NCBI RefSeq assembly: GCF_016862915.1 | Contig: NZ_BONW01000034.1 | Coordinates: 62,001 to 126,000 of the forward strand | Reading direction: 5' to 3' | Origin: Plantactinospora endophytica | GTDB lineage: Bacteria; Actinomycetota; Actinomycetes; Mycobacteriales; Micromonosporaceae | Length of the DNA stretch: 64,000 bases | Shown: piece after piece, positions 16,439 through 25,767 of the stretch | Layout: each line of letters starts with the position of its first letter | Numbering within the stretch: position 1 is the stretch's first letter | The notes under the pieces: model-generated | Databases searched by the model: none | What the model was told of the DNA's origin: nothing | Seen by the model: the letters and a program-made list of their open reading frames with translations, nothing else | Position numbers and translations under genes: made by a program

Positions 16439-17005
16439 TCAGCCGGTGGTCCAGACGTACGTGCCGGCGACGCTCGCCGCCGCTGTCTCGGCATACGCGG
16501 GCGCGAGGCCGCCGGCGAACAGCGAGTCGACCCGGGCCGCCTCCGCCGCGCTCGGGTACGCGTTGCGGCAGGAGACGGGTGCACTGCTGCCGGACATCAG
16601 ATCGGAGCAGAGCCCGGTGCGCCGGTCGGGCAGCCCGAGGATGTGCCCCAACTCGTGGGTGGCGATCCGGGTCCGGTCGTACCCCTGGTTCACGGCCTGC
16701 CAGCCCATGTAGACCCGGCCGGAGCCGAGCCCGGTGACGTACGCCCGCGGCCAGCCGCTGTCGACGTAGATCGTCACACTCGCCGGGGTGCCGGCGACCA
16801 GTCGTACGTTGCTGACGCTGCTGTTCCAGATCTGCGCGGCCTGGGTGAAGTTGGTGGTGAACTCCCCGGCCCGGCTCGCGTCGTAGTAGACGGTGCGTAC
16901 CGCCGGCGCCGCGCTGGCCGGCGCGGTGGCGACCTGGACCCCGACCAGCGAGGTGGCCAGGGTCAACAGGCCGAGCGTGGCCCGGAGGAGGTGGCGTCTG
17001 AGCAT
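16439..17005 (-). CDS. Snapalysin-type secreted zinc metalloprotease (family M7)
   Basis: 188 residues with a signal peptide (LLRATLGLLTLATSLVGV, Ala-rich cleavage near residue 32). The zinc site is ATHELGHILGLPD, the HExxHxxGxxD metzincin-like pattern of snapalysins, which lack a Met-turn glutamate. Two later cysteines (TGLCSDLMS and VSCRNAYP) match the family disulfide. It is a small neutral protease exported to the medium. Streptomyces snapalysins are usually paired with a divergent LysR activator; here the divergent gene is a LacI regulator 411 bases away, so that pairing is missing. Confidence 0.93.
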   Translation of the reverse strand: MLRRHLLRATLGLLTLATSLVGVQVATAPASAAPAVRTVYYDASRAGEFTTNFTQAAQIWNSSVSNVRLVAGTPASVTIYVDSGWPRAYVTGLGSGRVYMGWQAVNQGYDRTRIATHELGHILGLPDRRTGLCSDLMSGSSAPVSCRNAYPSAAEAARVDSLFAGGLAPAYAETAAASVAGTYVWTTG

Positions 17006-17416
17006 GGCGACTCCTTATGGGAGCGGGGAGGGTGAGGGCGCGGCCGCCCTCGATCGACGCTGATTAATCTAGGTGTCGAGTCTGGTGGCTCGCGCATAGC
17101 AGTTCCCCCATACCGGCGGACGCTCGGCTTGGCAGCGCCCGGGGAGAGCGTCCGCAGTGCCGAGGAAATACGGCGCGAGGAGCGCCGACCAGCGGTCGAC
17201 GGGACGCGGCGCGGAACCGGCGGACGGATCGGTCCGCACCGGCTGGCGGATCCGACCGACCGGCCGGGGCCGGTCGGGGAGCGAAAACGTAACCTGGTCG
17301 AAGGCGGATCGTCGCGACCGCCGAGCAGGATGATGGCGCTAACCTGGTTCGAACGTCCGGCGTCGCCGGCGGGGGTGGAAGGCGGTAGTCGGATTGTGCT
17401 GGCGGAGGATAACCAC
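17006..17416. other. Divergent intergenic region, snapalysin / LacI
   Basis: 411 bases holding the promoters of both genes. A local AT-rich patch (GATTAATCTAG, about 17060-17073) is the best promoter candidate for the protease. No clear palindromic operator was found. Confidence 0.4.
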
Positions 17417-18469
17417 GTGACCACACCGTCACGGGCCGGGCGCCCGGCGGTGATGACCGACGTGGCCCGGCTCGCCGGGGTGTCGCACCAGACGGTTTCC
17501 CGGGTGATCAACGGTCATCCACGGGTCCGGCCGGAGACCCGGGACCGGGTGGTCCGGGCGATGGCGGAGCTCAGCTACCGGCCGAACGCGATGGCGCGGG
17601 CGCTGGCCAGTCGTCGCTCCCGGGTGCTCGGCGTGGTGAGCTTCGACACCATCCTGTTCGGCCCGGCCTCGACGCTGCTCGGCATCGAACGCGCCGCCCG
17701 GGCCGCCGGCTACGGGGTCAGCATCGTCACCCTGGAGAAGGTGGACCGCCGGGGCGTACTCAGCGCCGTGGAGGCGTTGGACGGCCAGGGCGTGGACGGG
17801 GTCATCATCATCGCGCCGCAGATGGCGGCTGCCGCCGCACTGCACAGCCTGCCCCGGGGGATGGCGGCCGTGGCCGTCGAGGCCGGCCAGGACAGCGGGC
17901 TGCCGTCCGTCGCGGTGGACCAGGTGGCCGGGGCCCGGCTCGCCGTCCGACACCTGCTCGACCTCGGGCACCGGACCGTGTGGCACGTCTCCGGACCGAG
18001 CGACTGGCTGGAGGCGGGTGACCGGATCATCGGCTGGCGGCAGACCCTGGAGGAGGCCGGCGCCGCCGTACCGCCGATCATCTCCGGGGACTGGAGCGCC
18101 CGTTCCGGGTACGCCGCCGGCACCGCGCTGGCCGGGAACCCGGACGTGACCGCGGTCTTCGTCGCCAACGACCAGATGGCACTCGGCCTGCTGCGCGCCC
18201 TGCACGAGCGGGGCGTACGGGTGCCGGCCGACATCAGCGTGGTGGCCTTCGACGACATTCCCGAGGCGGAGTTCATGCTGCCGCCGCTGACCACCGTCCG
18301 GCAGGACTTCGACGAGGTCGGCCGGCGCGGCATGGCCACTCTGCTGCGACTGCTCGACGCGGCCGGTCGGGACGGCGGGCCGGTTCCCGTCCTGCCGAGC
18401 ACCGCGCCGGTCGAGCCGACCCTGGTGGTCCGGCAGAGCACTGCCGCACCGCCCGCCGACCGGAGCTGA
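17417..18469 (+). CDS. LacI-family transcriptional regulator
   Basis: 350 residues. The GTG at 17417 has GGAGG eight bases upstream. The N-terminal helix-turn-helix (VARLAGVSHQTVSRVINGHP) and hinge helix (NAMARALASRRS) precede a periplasmic-binding-protein-like sensor domain (ALGLLRALHERG, VVAFDDIPEAEF). It is closely related to the LacI gene at 50546: the two share SHQTVSRV, RPETRDRV and LPPLTTVRQDF, so they are probably paralogues. No sugar gene lies next to it, so its target is unknown. Confidence 0.93.
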   Translation: MTTPSRAGRPAVMTDVARLAGVSHQTVSRVINGHPRVRPETRDRVVRAMAELSYRPNAMARALASRRSRVLGVVSFDTILFGPASTLLGIERAARAAGYGVSIVTLEKVDRRGVLSAVEALDGQGVDGVIIIAPQMAAAAALHSLPRGMAAVAVEAGQDSGLPSVAVDQVAGARLAVRHLLDLGHRTVWHVSGPSDWLEAGDRIIGWRQTLEEAGAAVPPIISGDWSARSGYAAGTALAGNPDVTAVFVANDQMALGLLRALHERGVRVPADISVVAFDDIPEAEFMLPPLTTVRQDFDEVGRRGMATLLRLLDAAGRDGGPVPVLPSTAPVEPTLVVRQSTAAPPADRS

Positions 18470-18582
18470 CCGGCCGCGACGCGCCTTCGGGCGCCCGCAC
18501 CTGCTGGACCTGCCGCTACTGACACCGTCGTGGCGTGCCGGGCCGCACCGACCGGCCGCGCCCCGGCGAGTCCGCACGGCGA

Positions 18583-18637
18583 CCGTGTGCGGGTGATCCG
18601 CAGGGCAGCCGTGTGCGGGTGATCCGCAGGGCAGCCG
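18583..18637. repeat. Perfect 26-bp tandem repeat, 2.1 copies
   Basis: Identical units at 18583-18608 and 18609-18634, plus three bases of a third, between the converging LacI and LysR genes. It is non-coding. A GCGCC-TTCG-GGCGC hairpin at 18481-18494 precedes it and could terminate the LacI transcript. Confidence 0.9.
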
Positions 18638-18657
18638 GAATCCGCCCCGGCGGTCGG

Positions 18658-19551
18658 TCAGCGGCTGTGCCGGGCGAGCGCGTCGAGGGCGGCGCCGATC
18701 GCCGGTCGGGCGGTGGCGTTGGCCCGCCAGAGCGCGAAGATCCGCCGGGTCGGTGCCGGGTCGACGGGCACGAACCGGACCGACGGCGGCTCGGGTTCGC
18801 GGCCGAGCCGGGGAATGATCGCCGCGCCTAGACCGGCCGCGACCAGGGCGAGCTGCGTCGAGTGTTCGGACGCGGTGTGTACGATCCGGGGCCGCGACCC
18901 CTCGGCGCGCAGCGTACGCACCAGCCAGTCCGAACAGATCTGCCCGGTACTCCAGCCGATCCAGTCGTCGTCGGCGAGTTCCCGGATCGCCACGGCCGAC
19001 CGTTCGGCGAGCGGATGGTCGACCGGCAACGCCACGTCGAAGCGGTCCTCGAGCAGTTCCCGGCGAGCCAACTCGGCCGGTACGGCGAGTACGTCGTCGG
19101 CCCAGTCCTGCACGACGGCCAGGTCGAGATGCCCACGGCAGAGCGCGGGAACGGCCTCGTGCGGCTCCCGCTCGGACAGCGACACCGACAGGTCCGGATG
19201 GCGCGACCGCAGCTCTCGCAACACGCCGGGCAGCAGCCCCCGGGCGGCGGTGGCGAAGGCGGCGACGGCCAGCGGCCCGGCGACGGTGCCGCGCTGCCCG
19301 GCCAGGCCGGACTCGATCCGCTCGACCTGCGCCAGCAACTCCCCGGCGTCGTGGGCGAGCTGCCGGCCCGCCTCGGTCAGGCCGATTCCCCGGCCACGCC
19401 GCTCGACGAGCCGCTGCCCGACCTCCCGCTCCAGCCGGGCCATCTGCTGGGAGACGGCGGACGTGGTGACGTGCAGGGTCTGCGCGGCGCCCACCACCGA
19501 CCCGCTGACCGCGACCGCGTGCAGCACCCGGAGTCGCTCCAGGTTCAACAT
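18658..19551 (-). CDS. LysR-family transcriptional regulator
   Basis: 297 residues. The N-terminal winged helix spans residues 1-60 (VSGSVVGAAQTLHVTTSAVS, then MARLEREVGQRLVERRGRG). A two-lobed effector domain (AVAAFATAARGLLPGVLREL; IHTASEHS-like region; LGAAIIPRL) follows. It is divergent from an aldo/keto reductase gene across 122 bases, the standard LysR arrangement, so that gene is its likely target, with both promoters and the operator in the gap. Confidence 0.93.
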   Translation of the reverse strand: MLNLERLRVLHAVAVSGSVVGAAQTLHVTTSAVSQQMARLEREVGQRLVERRGRGIGLTEAGRQLAHDAGELLAQVERIESGLAGQRGTVAGPLAVAAFATAARGLLPGVLRELRSRHPDLSVSLSEREPHEAVPALCRGHLDLAVVQDWADDVLAVPAELARRELLEDRFDVALPVDHPLAERSAVAIRELADDDWIGWSTGQICSDWLVRTLRAEGSRPRIVHTASEHSTQLALVAAGLGAAIIPRLGREPEPPSVRFVPVDPAPTRRIFALWRANATARPAIGAALDALARHSR

Positions 19552-19673
19552 CGTAGCGATGCTACGCGATCAGGTTCAGGAAGCGTCACTTGTCCTACCG
19601 AGTTGCCGCGCGCAGAGTGAGAACCGACCGGCGCCGACCGCCGGGCACTCCCCTGTCGTTCCGAAGGAGAATC

Positions 19674-20546
19674 GTGCTGCGCCTCGCGGAGAACACCACC
19701 CTGACCATCGGCGGCGACCGGCCGGTACACCGGCTCGGTTTCGGCGCCATGCGGCTGACCGGCCGGACCGGGCCGGACCGGGCCGCCTCGATCGCCGTCG
19801 CCCGGCGGGCGGTCGAACTCGGCGTCACCTTCCTCGACACCGCCGACTCGTACGACCTCGGGGAGAACGAGAAGCTGGTCGCCGAGGCGCTGCATCCGTA
19901 CCGGCCGGGGGTGGTGGTCGGGACGAAGGGTGGGCAGGTCAACCTCGGCCGGGACTGGATACCGCTCGGCCGCCCCGAATACCTGCGCCAGCAGGCCGAA
20001 CTGAGTCTGCGGAGGCTACGGCGCGACCGGATCGACCTCTACCAACTGCACCGGATCGACCCGACGGTGCCGCTGGCGGACCAAATCGGAGCGCTGCGGC
20101 AACTCCAGGACGAGGGCAAGGTCCGGCACGTCGGCCTCTCCGAGGTCACCGTCGAACAACTGGTCGCGGCCACGCGGATCACCCCGATCGTCAGCGTGCA
20201 GAACCGCTACAACCTGACCGACCGCCGCTCCGAGGCGGTCCTCGAACACTGCGAGCGACACGGGATCGCCTTCATCCCGTGGCTGCCGATCGCGCCCAAC
20301 GTCCGGGGCGGCACCAGCCGCACGGACGCCGAGGGCGGCGCCGATCCGGTCGGCACGGTCGCGGACCGGCTCGGCGCCACCCGCAGCCAGGTCGCGCTGG
20401 CCTGGCTGCTCCGCCGCTCCCCCGTCATGCTGCCGATTCCAGGCACGTCCTCCCGGGCACACCTGGAGGAGAACATGTCCGCCGCGAACCTGCCGCTCGG
20501 CGCCGACGACTTCGCCCGGCTCTCGGCCGGCTGGGCCGACCGGTAG
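19674..20546 (+). CDS. Aldo/keto reductase
   Basis: 290 residues, a TIM-barrel NADPH-dependent oxidoreductase. The GTG at 19674 follows AAGGAG by a few bases. The catalytic tetrad is visible: Asp and Tyr in FLDTADSYDLGENE, Lys in VVGTKGG and His in LYQLHRID. The C-terminal cofactor loop reads LPIPGTSSRAHLEEN. The substrate is a carbonyl compound not identifiable from sequence. It is probably controlled by the divergent LysR protein. Confidence 0.93.
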   Translation: MLRLAENTTLTIGGDRPVHRLGFGAMRLTGRTGPDRAASIAVARRAVELGVTFLDTADSYDLGENEKLVAEALHPYRPGVVVGTKGGQVNLGRDWIPLGRPEYLRQQAELSLRRLRRDRIDLYQLHRIDPTVPLADQIGALRQLQDEGKVRHVGLSEVTVEQLVAATRITPIVSVQNRYNLTDRRSEAVLEHCERHGIAFIPWLPIAPNVRGGTSRTDAEGGADPVGTVADRLGATRSQVALAWLLRRSPVMLPIPGTSSRAHLEENMSAANLPLGADDFARLSAGWADR

Positions 20547-20615
20547 CCGGCCACCCGACGGCGGCGGCCGGGCCGGGCGCGGGCGTCACGGGCCGGCGGA
20601 CCGCCACGACGCGGG

Positions 20616-22211
20616 CTACGCCGCGGCCGGTACCCGCGTACCGGCCGGGGCGCCGCCGTGGCACGGGCAGCCGACCGCCGCGACCGTACCCTCGGGCGCC
20701 TGCTCGGACATTGCGGCAGCCGCCTCCGCCACCCCGCGCAGCAGCCGGTCCAGCGCCGCCCGGTCGAGGTACCGGCCCCGCACCACCACCGCCTCGATCC
20801 GCGTCGTGTTGCCGATCTCGGTGAGTGGGTTCGCGCCCAGCACCACGAGATCGGCGGCGCGGTTCCGGGCGATCCGGCCGGTCCGGGCGCCGAGGAAGCT
20901 CGCCGGCTCGGCGGTCGCGGCGTGCAGCGCGGCCATCGGGGTCAACCCGGCGTCGACCAGGAACCGCAGCTCGTCGTGCACGGAGAAGCCGGGGAACAGC
21001 CCGCAGGTGCCGACGTCGGTGCCGACCATGATCGGTACACCGGCCCGGTGCAGTTCGCCGACCATCCGCAGCCGGTGGCCGAACATCGCCGCCCACTCCG
21101 CGTCCTCGTCCGGCGACCGGTCCTTCAGGTACAGCTCGTCGAGGGCGTACTGGAGGCCGGCGAGGATCGGCGCGGGCAGGTAGCGGGCCCGGGGGTCGGC
21201 GGACAGGTCGAGGGCGCGGGCGTTGTCCAGCCAGTAGTGCATGGCCAGGGTCGGCACCTGCCGGGTACGACGTCCGGCCAGCCGGTCGAACACCCGGCGC
21301 GCCTTGGCGGGGCTGTAGGTGTGTGCCGCCGTCCACTCCACCGGATGGATCGCCTTGAACCACCCGCTGTAGTCACCCGTCTCCAGCCGGATCTGCGCGA
21401 TCCGGGCCCGGATTCGGGCCTCCTCGCTGGAGGTGTCGAACGCGGTCGAGAACATGTGCTCGACGCTCGCCTGCCCCAGCTCGGCGGCCTCGGTGACCGG
21501 TACCGCGTCCGGGCAGTGGCCGGCGAACGCGACCCCGAGCCGGCGACATTCCGCCGCCACCGCCCGGTACGCCGGCGGCGACAGCCGGGAGTAGACCTTC
21601 ACGAAGTCGGCGCCCTCCGCCACGACCTGCCGTACGGCCTGCCGTGCCTGCGCGGCGTCGGCCACGGACAGCACACTGAGCAGCATCGGGTCCCAGACCG
21701 TCGGCGCACCGTCGACGATCCGGCTGCCGATCGTGTAACGCGGGCCGAGCAGCGTGCCGGCCTCGATCCTGCGGCGCCAGTCGTGCACCGCCACGGTGCC
21801 GGACATCTCCCGTACCGTGGTCACCCCGTTGGCGACGCAGAGCGCCGGGTCGACCTGCTCCGCCAACCCGTGGGTGTGCATGTCGGCCAGGCCCGGGATC
21901 AGGAACCTGCCGCGCAGGTCTACCACGGTGGCGCCGGCCGGCACCCGGACCTGGCCGGAGCGGCCGACCTCGGTGATGGTGTCGCCGCGCACCAGCACGG
22001 TCGTGTCGGGCCGCACCTGGCCCGAGGCGGGGTCGATCACGGTGGCGGAGGTGAACGCGGTGCCGGCGTCCGACGGGCCGGAACTGTCGGCGACGGATCC
22101 GCCGCCGGGTTTCGCGGCCGGCGCCGCCGTGGCGACCGACGAGGTACCGGCGGTGGCGCCGACGGCGAGACCGGCGACGAGCATGCCGCGACGGGAGAGC
22201 TTCGTTGTCAT
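20616..22211 (-). CDS. Tat-exported amidohydrolase
   Basis: 531 residues. The ATG at 22209-22211 begins a twin-arginine signal (SRRGMLVAGLAVGATAG), so the enzyme is exported folded. The amidohydrolase-superfamily metal site is seen as GLADMHTHGL, a bridging-lysine region (GADFVKVYSR), FAGHCPD, ASVEHMFS and VGTDVGTCG. The C-terminus carries the usual small beta sandwich (RNRAADLVVLGANPL). Related proteins hydrolyse cyclic amides or dipeptides such as prolidase or imidazolonepropionase substrates. The exact substrate is unknown. Confidence 0.9.
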   Translation of the reverse strand: MTTKLSRRGMLVAGLAVGATAGTSSVATAAPAAKPGGGSVADSSGPSDAGTAFTSATVIDPASGQVRPDTTVLVRGDTITEVGRSGQVRVPAGATVVDLRGRFLIPGLADMHTHGLAEQVDPALCVANGVTTVREMSGTVAVHDWRRRIEAGTLLGPRYTIGSRIVDGAPTVWDPMLLSVLSVADAAQARQAVRQVVAEGADFVKVYSRLSPPAYRAVAAECRRLGVAFAGHCPDAVPVTEAAELGQASVEHMFSTAFDTSSEEARIRARIAQIRLETGDYSGWFKAIHPVEWTAAHTYSPAKARRVFDRLAGRRTRQVPTLAMHYWLDNARALDLSADPRARYLPAPILAGLQYALDELYLKDRSPDEDAEWAAMFGHRLRMVGELHRAGVPIMVGTDVGTCGLFPGFSVHDELRFLVDAGLTPMAALHAATAEPASFLGARTGRIARNRAADLVVLGANPLTEIGNTTRIEAVVVRGRYLDRAALDRLLRGVAEAAAAMSEQAPEGTVAAVGCPCHGGAPAGTRVPAAA

Positions 22212-22400
22212 ACCTGGAATCGTCGTGGCGGCGGGCCAGCCACACACACCTCCTGCCACCCCGATCATGGTGGTCCTAACTCCACCTCGGCAGCGCCGCA
22301 GGGCCGCGCGGCAACGCGGCCAGCCTGCTCGGCTCAATCGTCCGGGGCGGCCTACCCGCACGGTGCGGCGCGGCGTCCGGGCCGCATCCGCACGGCGGGA

Positions 22401-22434
22401 GTCCGGGGCCGCACCCGCCGGTACGGCCCCGGAC
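22401..22434. terminator. Terminator after the large secreted hydrolase
   Basis: Perfect 11-bp stem (22401-22411 with 22424-22434, left arm GTCCGGGGCCG), loop 12 bases, eight bases beyond the hydrolase stop at 22443. A second 7-bp hairpin lies at 22302-22321. Confidence 0.65.
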
Positions 22435-22442
22435 CGACCGGG

Positions 22443-25139
22443 TCAGCCGTCGGTCACCACGCCGGTCAGTGCCGTATCCGGCACCGGCCCCTCCGGCAGG
22501 TCGACGAAGTGCAGCTCGACCGACTCGTCCGGCTCGGCCACCGAATCGGCGATCGTCGGGACGGTCACCTCCCCGGTGGTCGCATCCGGATTGACGAACA
22601 GGTACGACACCAGCCAGGTCTGCGACAGCGGCCGGGACGGTTCCACCGGTTCGAACGAGTAGAGGGTGAACCATTCCGGGTCGACGTCGGTGGTGGACAA
22701 CTCCACGCCACCGGCCGGAGCCTCCGGCAGGGCGTACGCGAAGATGCCGGTCTCGGTCCGCGCGGACGAGGTGAAGCGCCAGGTCAGCGTGCCGCCCTCG
22801 GCGACCCGGGCGGAGGCGGACTCGACGGAGAGCGTCGGTTCCGGGTCGTCGTTGAGGGTGGCGACTCCGCCGATGTAGCTGCCGACCACGAACCCCTCCT
22901 CCGCCTTGGCCGCGAGCGTGTGCCGCTCGGTGTAGTTCCACACCGTGTCCCCGGTGACCTCGACCGGCACCGGGATGGTGCGCTGGTCGGGGCCGATCGT
23001 GGCCAGCCAGGTGCGACTGGTGAACGTGACGTCGTCGGAGAGGAACATCCGGACCACACCGCTGCCGCGTCCGGTGACGGTCACCGGGATCTCGTACGTC
23101 TTCGTGCCGGAGTCGCCCTCGGCGACCCGTAGGGTGCCGATGTCGAGCCGGGGCAGGCGTGCCGCGCCCGGATCGGGTGTGCCCGGCCGCCAGCCCCACG
23201 CGTCGAGCAGCCAGGCGCGGCCGTTCGCGGTACGCGGGGTGAGTTCGACGGCGGCCAGCCGCTCGGGTGCGCCGTCGAGCGGTACCCGCACCTCCTGACC
23301 CCAGTACGAGGTCGTCCTGTCGGTGCCGGGCAGGCCGTCGATCCGCACCTCGCCGAGCGTGCTGCGGCGGCCGTCCGTGCCGACGACGGTGACGCCGAAC
23401 CGGGTACCGGTGGTGTTCGGCGGGACGATGACCCGCAGCGCCAGGTCGCGGGCACCGGCGACGGAGACGGGTCGAGCCGGCGCCAGCCGGATGGGGCGGC
23501 CGGCGCTGGACCAGCTCAGCGCCGCCGCGTACCGGCCGGGCTCGGGAACGGTCCAGATGAAGGGTACGAAGTGCCCCAGGCGGGCGTTCGGGTCCTCCGG
23601 GTCGAGGCAGGACCGCGCCGTGTCGTCGGTGACCTGGTCACAGATCCGCGCCCCGCCGGAGACCGTCGTCGTCGGGTCCGGGGTGAGTACCGGCGTGCGG
23701 TTGCCGCCGAGCGCGTGGCTGAGTACCCGGGCCGGGTCGGCCGAGGGTGCCCGCCGGCCGCTGCCGTCGAACAGCGGCCGTACCCGGTCGTCGCCGTCGA
23801 CGAAGAGCCGGGCGGCGGCGGCGATGTAGGTCGCGCCGACGGTCTGCTGCTGCGCGGCGGTGAGCCGGGTCGGGGTGCCCGGGGAGCAGACCGGGTCCGG
23901 CGCGCCACCGAAGTCGTCGATGGACGGCGCCACGGACTGACCGGGCGTCCACTCGGTGTTGAAGAAGTTGTGGTTGGCGCCGATCACGTACAGCGCGCTG
24001 CGCAGCGCGCGACTCTGCCCGATGCCTCGGGTCTCGTCCACGAACATCTGACCCTGCAGGTCGGAGACGTCACCGTCGCAGCCGGGCAGGATCGTCGCGG
24101 ACGGTACGTCCGGCACCGGGTCGTGGCCGAAGATGGTGGGACCGATGAGCAGCATGCCCCGGATGGTCCAGCGGACCGGACCGGAGTAGCCGTCCTGTGC
24201 GGCCGGCGGCCGGGTGAGCGAGTCCATGGCCGCCCGGCTGACGCCCTCGCCGCCCCGGGAGTGTCCCATCAGGAACACCCGGGACATGTCGGCGCGCGGT
24301 GCGGTGCGGACGATCTCCGGAGCGGTGGCGCGGCCGGCACCGGCCCAGTCGGCCCACCTCGCCAGGTGCAGCCGGACGAGTGAGGAGCGGGCCTGGGCGC
24401 CGGCGTCGTCGATGTCCCGGTCCTGGCCGTTGACCCCGTTGGCCGAAATGGAGACGGTCAGGTAGCCCTGCGAGGCGAGCAGCCGCTGGGCTTGCAGGTA
24501 GCCACGGTGGCTCGGGATCGGGTCGGTGCCGGCCGGGCAGGGCCACACCATCGGCACCTCGTCGTCGCCGCGATAGCAGACGATGTGTCGCCCGTGCAGG
24601 AAGAGCGCGAGGGGCCGGGCGCCGGGTGCGCCCTGCGGCGCGACCACCACGGCCCGCATCTCGACCTTCTCCGGGAAGTCGGGCAACTTGACGGCGGGCA
24701 GGTCGTATTCGCCGGTGACGGATTGGTAGGGCCCGGCCAGCCCGGGATCGACGCTGGCGGGAGGCAGTGCGGCCGGCGCGGCCACGACCGGCGCGGACCG
24801 TCGGGTACCGGATGGTGGGGCCTGGTCGATCCGTCTGCCGCCGGCCCGCACCGACAGTTCGCCCGGCCGGACGGCCCCGCCCAGCGCGAGGCTGAAGGTC
24901 CGGCCGTCCGGGTGGGGGTAGGCGCGGCCGAGTCGCCGGTCGCCCGACCAGAACTCCACGACCGCGTCGCCCGCCGGCACGCGCTCGTCCGAGCGCCAGG
25001 TCAGCTTGCCGTCGACCACCGACCAGCCGACGGCCGCGGACTGTGGCGGCGGGCTCCCGGGCGGAGCCGCCACCGCCGGCCCGGCCGCCCCCGTCACCAG
25101 CGCCAGGGCGAGCCCGGCCGACATCAGGAATCTACGCAT
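22443..25139 (-). CDS. Secreted alpha/beta-hydrolase with Calx-beta-like C-terminal modules
   Basis: 898 residues. The ATG at 25137-25139 begins a signal peptide (RRFLMSAGLALALVTGAAG). Residues 30-120 are a small beta domain. Residues about 125-500 are an alpha/beta hydrolase with nucleophile Ser in VFLMGHSRGGEGVSRA and FLHGRHIVCYRGDDE near the oxyanion side. The last 250 residues hold two Calx-beta-like repeats (RVAEGDSGTKTYEIPVTV; ARVAEGGTLTWRFTSSA), more typical of adhesins. It is likely an extracellular esterase or lipase anchored or bound through the beta modules, possibly calcium-dependent. The fusion is uncommon. Confidence 0.85.
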   Translation of the reverse strand: MRRFLMSAGLALALVTGAAGPAVAAPPGSPPPQSAAVGWSVVDGKLTWRSDERVPAGDAVVEFWSGDRRLGRAYPHPDGRTFSLALGGAVRPGELSVRAGGRRIDQAPPSGTRRSAPVVAAPAALPPASVDPGLAGPYQSVTGEYDLPAVKLPDFPEKVEMRAVVVAPQGAPGARPLALFLHGRHIVCYRGDDEVPMVWPCPAGTDPIPSHRGYLQAQRLLASQGYLTVSISANGVNGQDRDIDDAGAQARSSLVRLHLARWADWAGAGRATAPEIVRTAPRADMSRVFLMGHSRGGEGVSRAAMDSLTRPPAAQDGYSGPVRWTIRGMLLIGPTIFGHDPVPDVPSATILPGCDGDVSDLQGQMFVDETRGIGQSRALRSALYVIGANHNFFNTEWTPGQSVAPSIDDFGGAPDPVCSPGTPTRLTAAQQQTVGATYIAAAARLFVDGDDRVRPLFDGSGRRAPSADPARVLSHALGGNRTPVLTPDPTTTVSGGARICDQVTDDTARSCLDPEDPNARLGHFVPFIWTVPEPGRYAAALSWSSAGRPIRLAPARPVSVAGARDLALRVIVPPNTTGTRFGVTVVGTDGRRSTLGEVRIDGLPGTDRTTSYWGQEVRVPLDGAPERLAAVELTPRTANGRAWLLDAWGWRPGTPDPGAARLPRLDIGTLRVAEGDSGTKTYEIPVTVTGRGSGVVRMFLSDDVTFTSRTWLATIGPDQRTIPVPVEVTGDTVWNYTERHTLAAKAEEGFVVGSYIGGVATLNDDPEPTLSVESASARVAEGGTLTWRFTSSARTETGIFAYALPEAPAGGVELSTTDVDPEWFTLYSFEPVEPSRPLSQTWLVSYLFVNPDATTGEVTVPTIADSVAEPDESVELHFVDLPEGPVPDTALTGVVTDG

Positions 25140-25210
25140 GCATCCGTGTCTATCCGACGCGCGCAAGGTCGCGCACCGGCGCCTCCTGACACTCCTGTTA
25201 CCCTCGCCCG

Positions 25211-25723
25211 ATGCCGGAGATCGCGCTGCGTCCCGCCGTCGCCGACGACGCCGAGGCGGTGTCGGCGATCTGGCTGGCCGGCTGGCGCGACGGGCACCTC
25301 GGGCACGTACCGGAGGCGCTCGTCGCGGTCCGTACGCCGGAGTCGTTCCGATCCCGTGCGGCGCAGCGCGTCGGCGACACGGTGGTGGCGGTCGCCGGAC
25401 CCGAACGCCGGGTCGTGGGCTTCGTGATGGTGGTCGGCGACGAGGTCGAGCAGGTGTACGTCGACCGGGCCGAGCGCGGTACCGGCGTCGCGGGCCTGCT
25501 GCTCGGCGAGGCCGAACGGCTGGTCGCCGCCGCCGGCCACCGGCGGGCCTGGCTGGCGGTCGCCCCCGGCAACGCCCGCGCCCGACGGTTCTACGAGCGG
25601 TCCGGGTGGGCCGACGACGGGGTGTTCGACTATCCGGCCGCCGTCGCGGGCGAGACGATGCCGGTGCCCTGCCACCGCTACGGCAAGCCGCTCGGCCCGC
25701 GCCCCGAGGCCGACGGCGGCTGA
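25211..25723 (+). CDS. GNAT-family N-acetyltransferase
   Basis: 170 residues, a single acetyltransferase domain. The acetyl-CoA pyrophosphate loop is in VYVDRAERGTGVAGLLLGEA, and the later strand and helix read LAVAPGNARARRFYERSGW. The acceptor substrate is unknown. It is divergent from the secreted hydrolase across 71 bases and followed 44 bases on by a DinB-like gene, possibly in one transcript. Confidence 0.93.
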   Translation: MPEIALRPAVADDAEAVSAIWLAGWRDGHLGHVPEALVAVRTPESFRSRAAQRVGDTVVAVAGPERRVVGFVMVVGDEVEQVYVDRAERGTGVAGLLLGEAERLVAAAGHRRAWLAVAPGNARARRFYERSGWADDGVFDYPAAVAGETMPVPCHRYGKPLGPRPEADGG

Positions 25724-25767
25724 AATAACCATTCGCCCGACGGATTCCGCAATGCGAGGATCGCGCG

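Noticed and set aside
20658-23132. 824-codon plus-strand frame opposite the amidohydrolase and hydrolase
   Set aside because: Covers two real genes on the other strand and shows no domain pattern.
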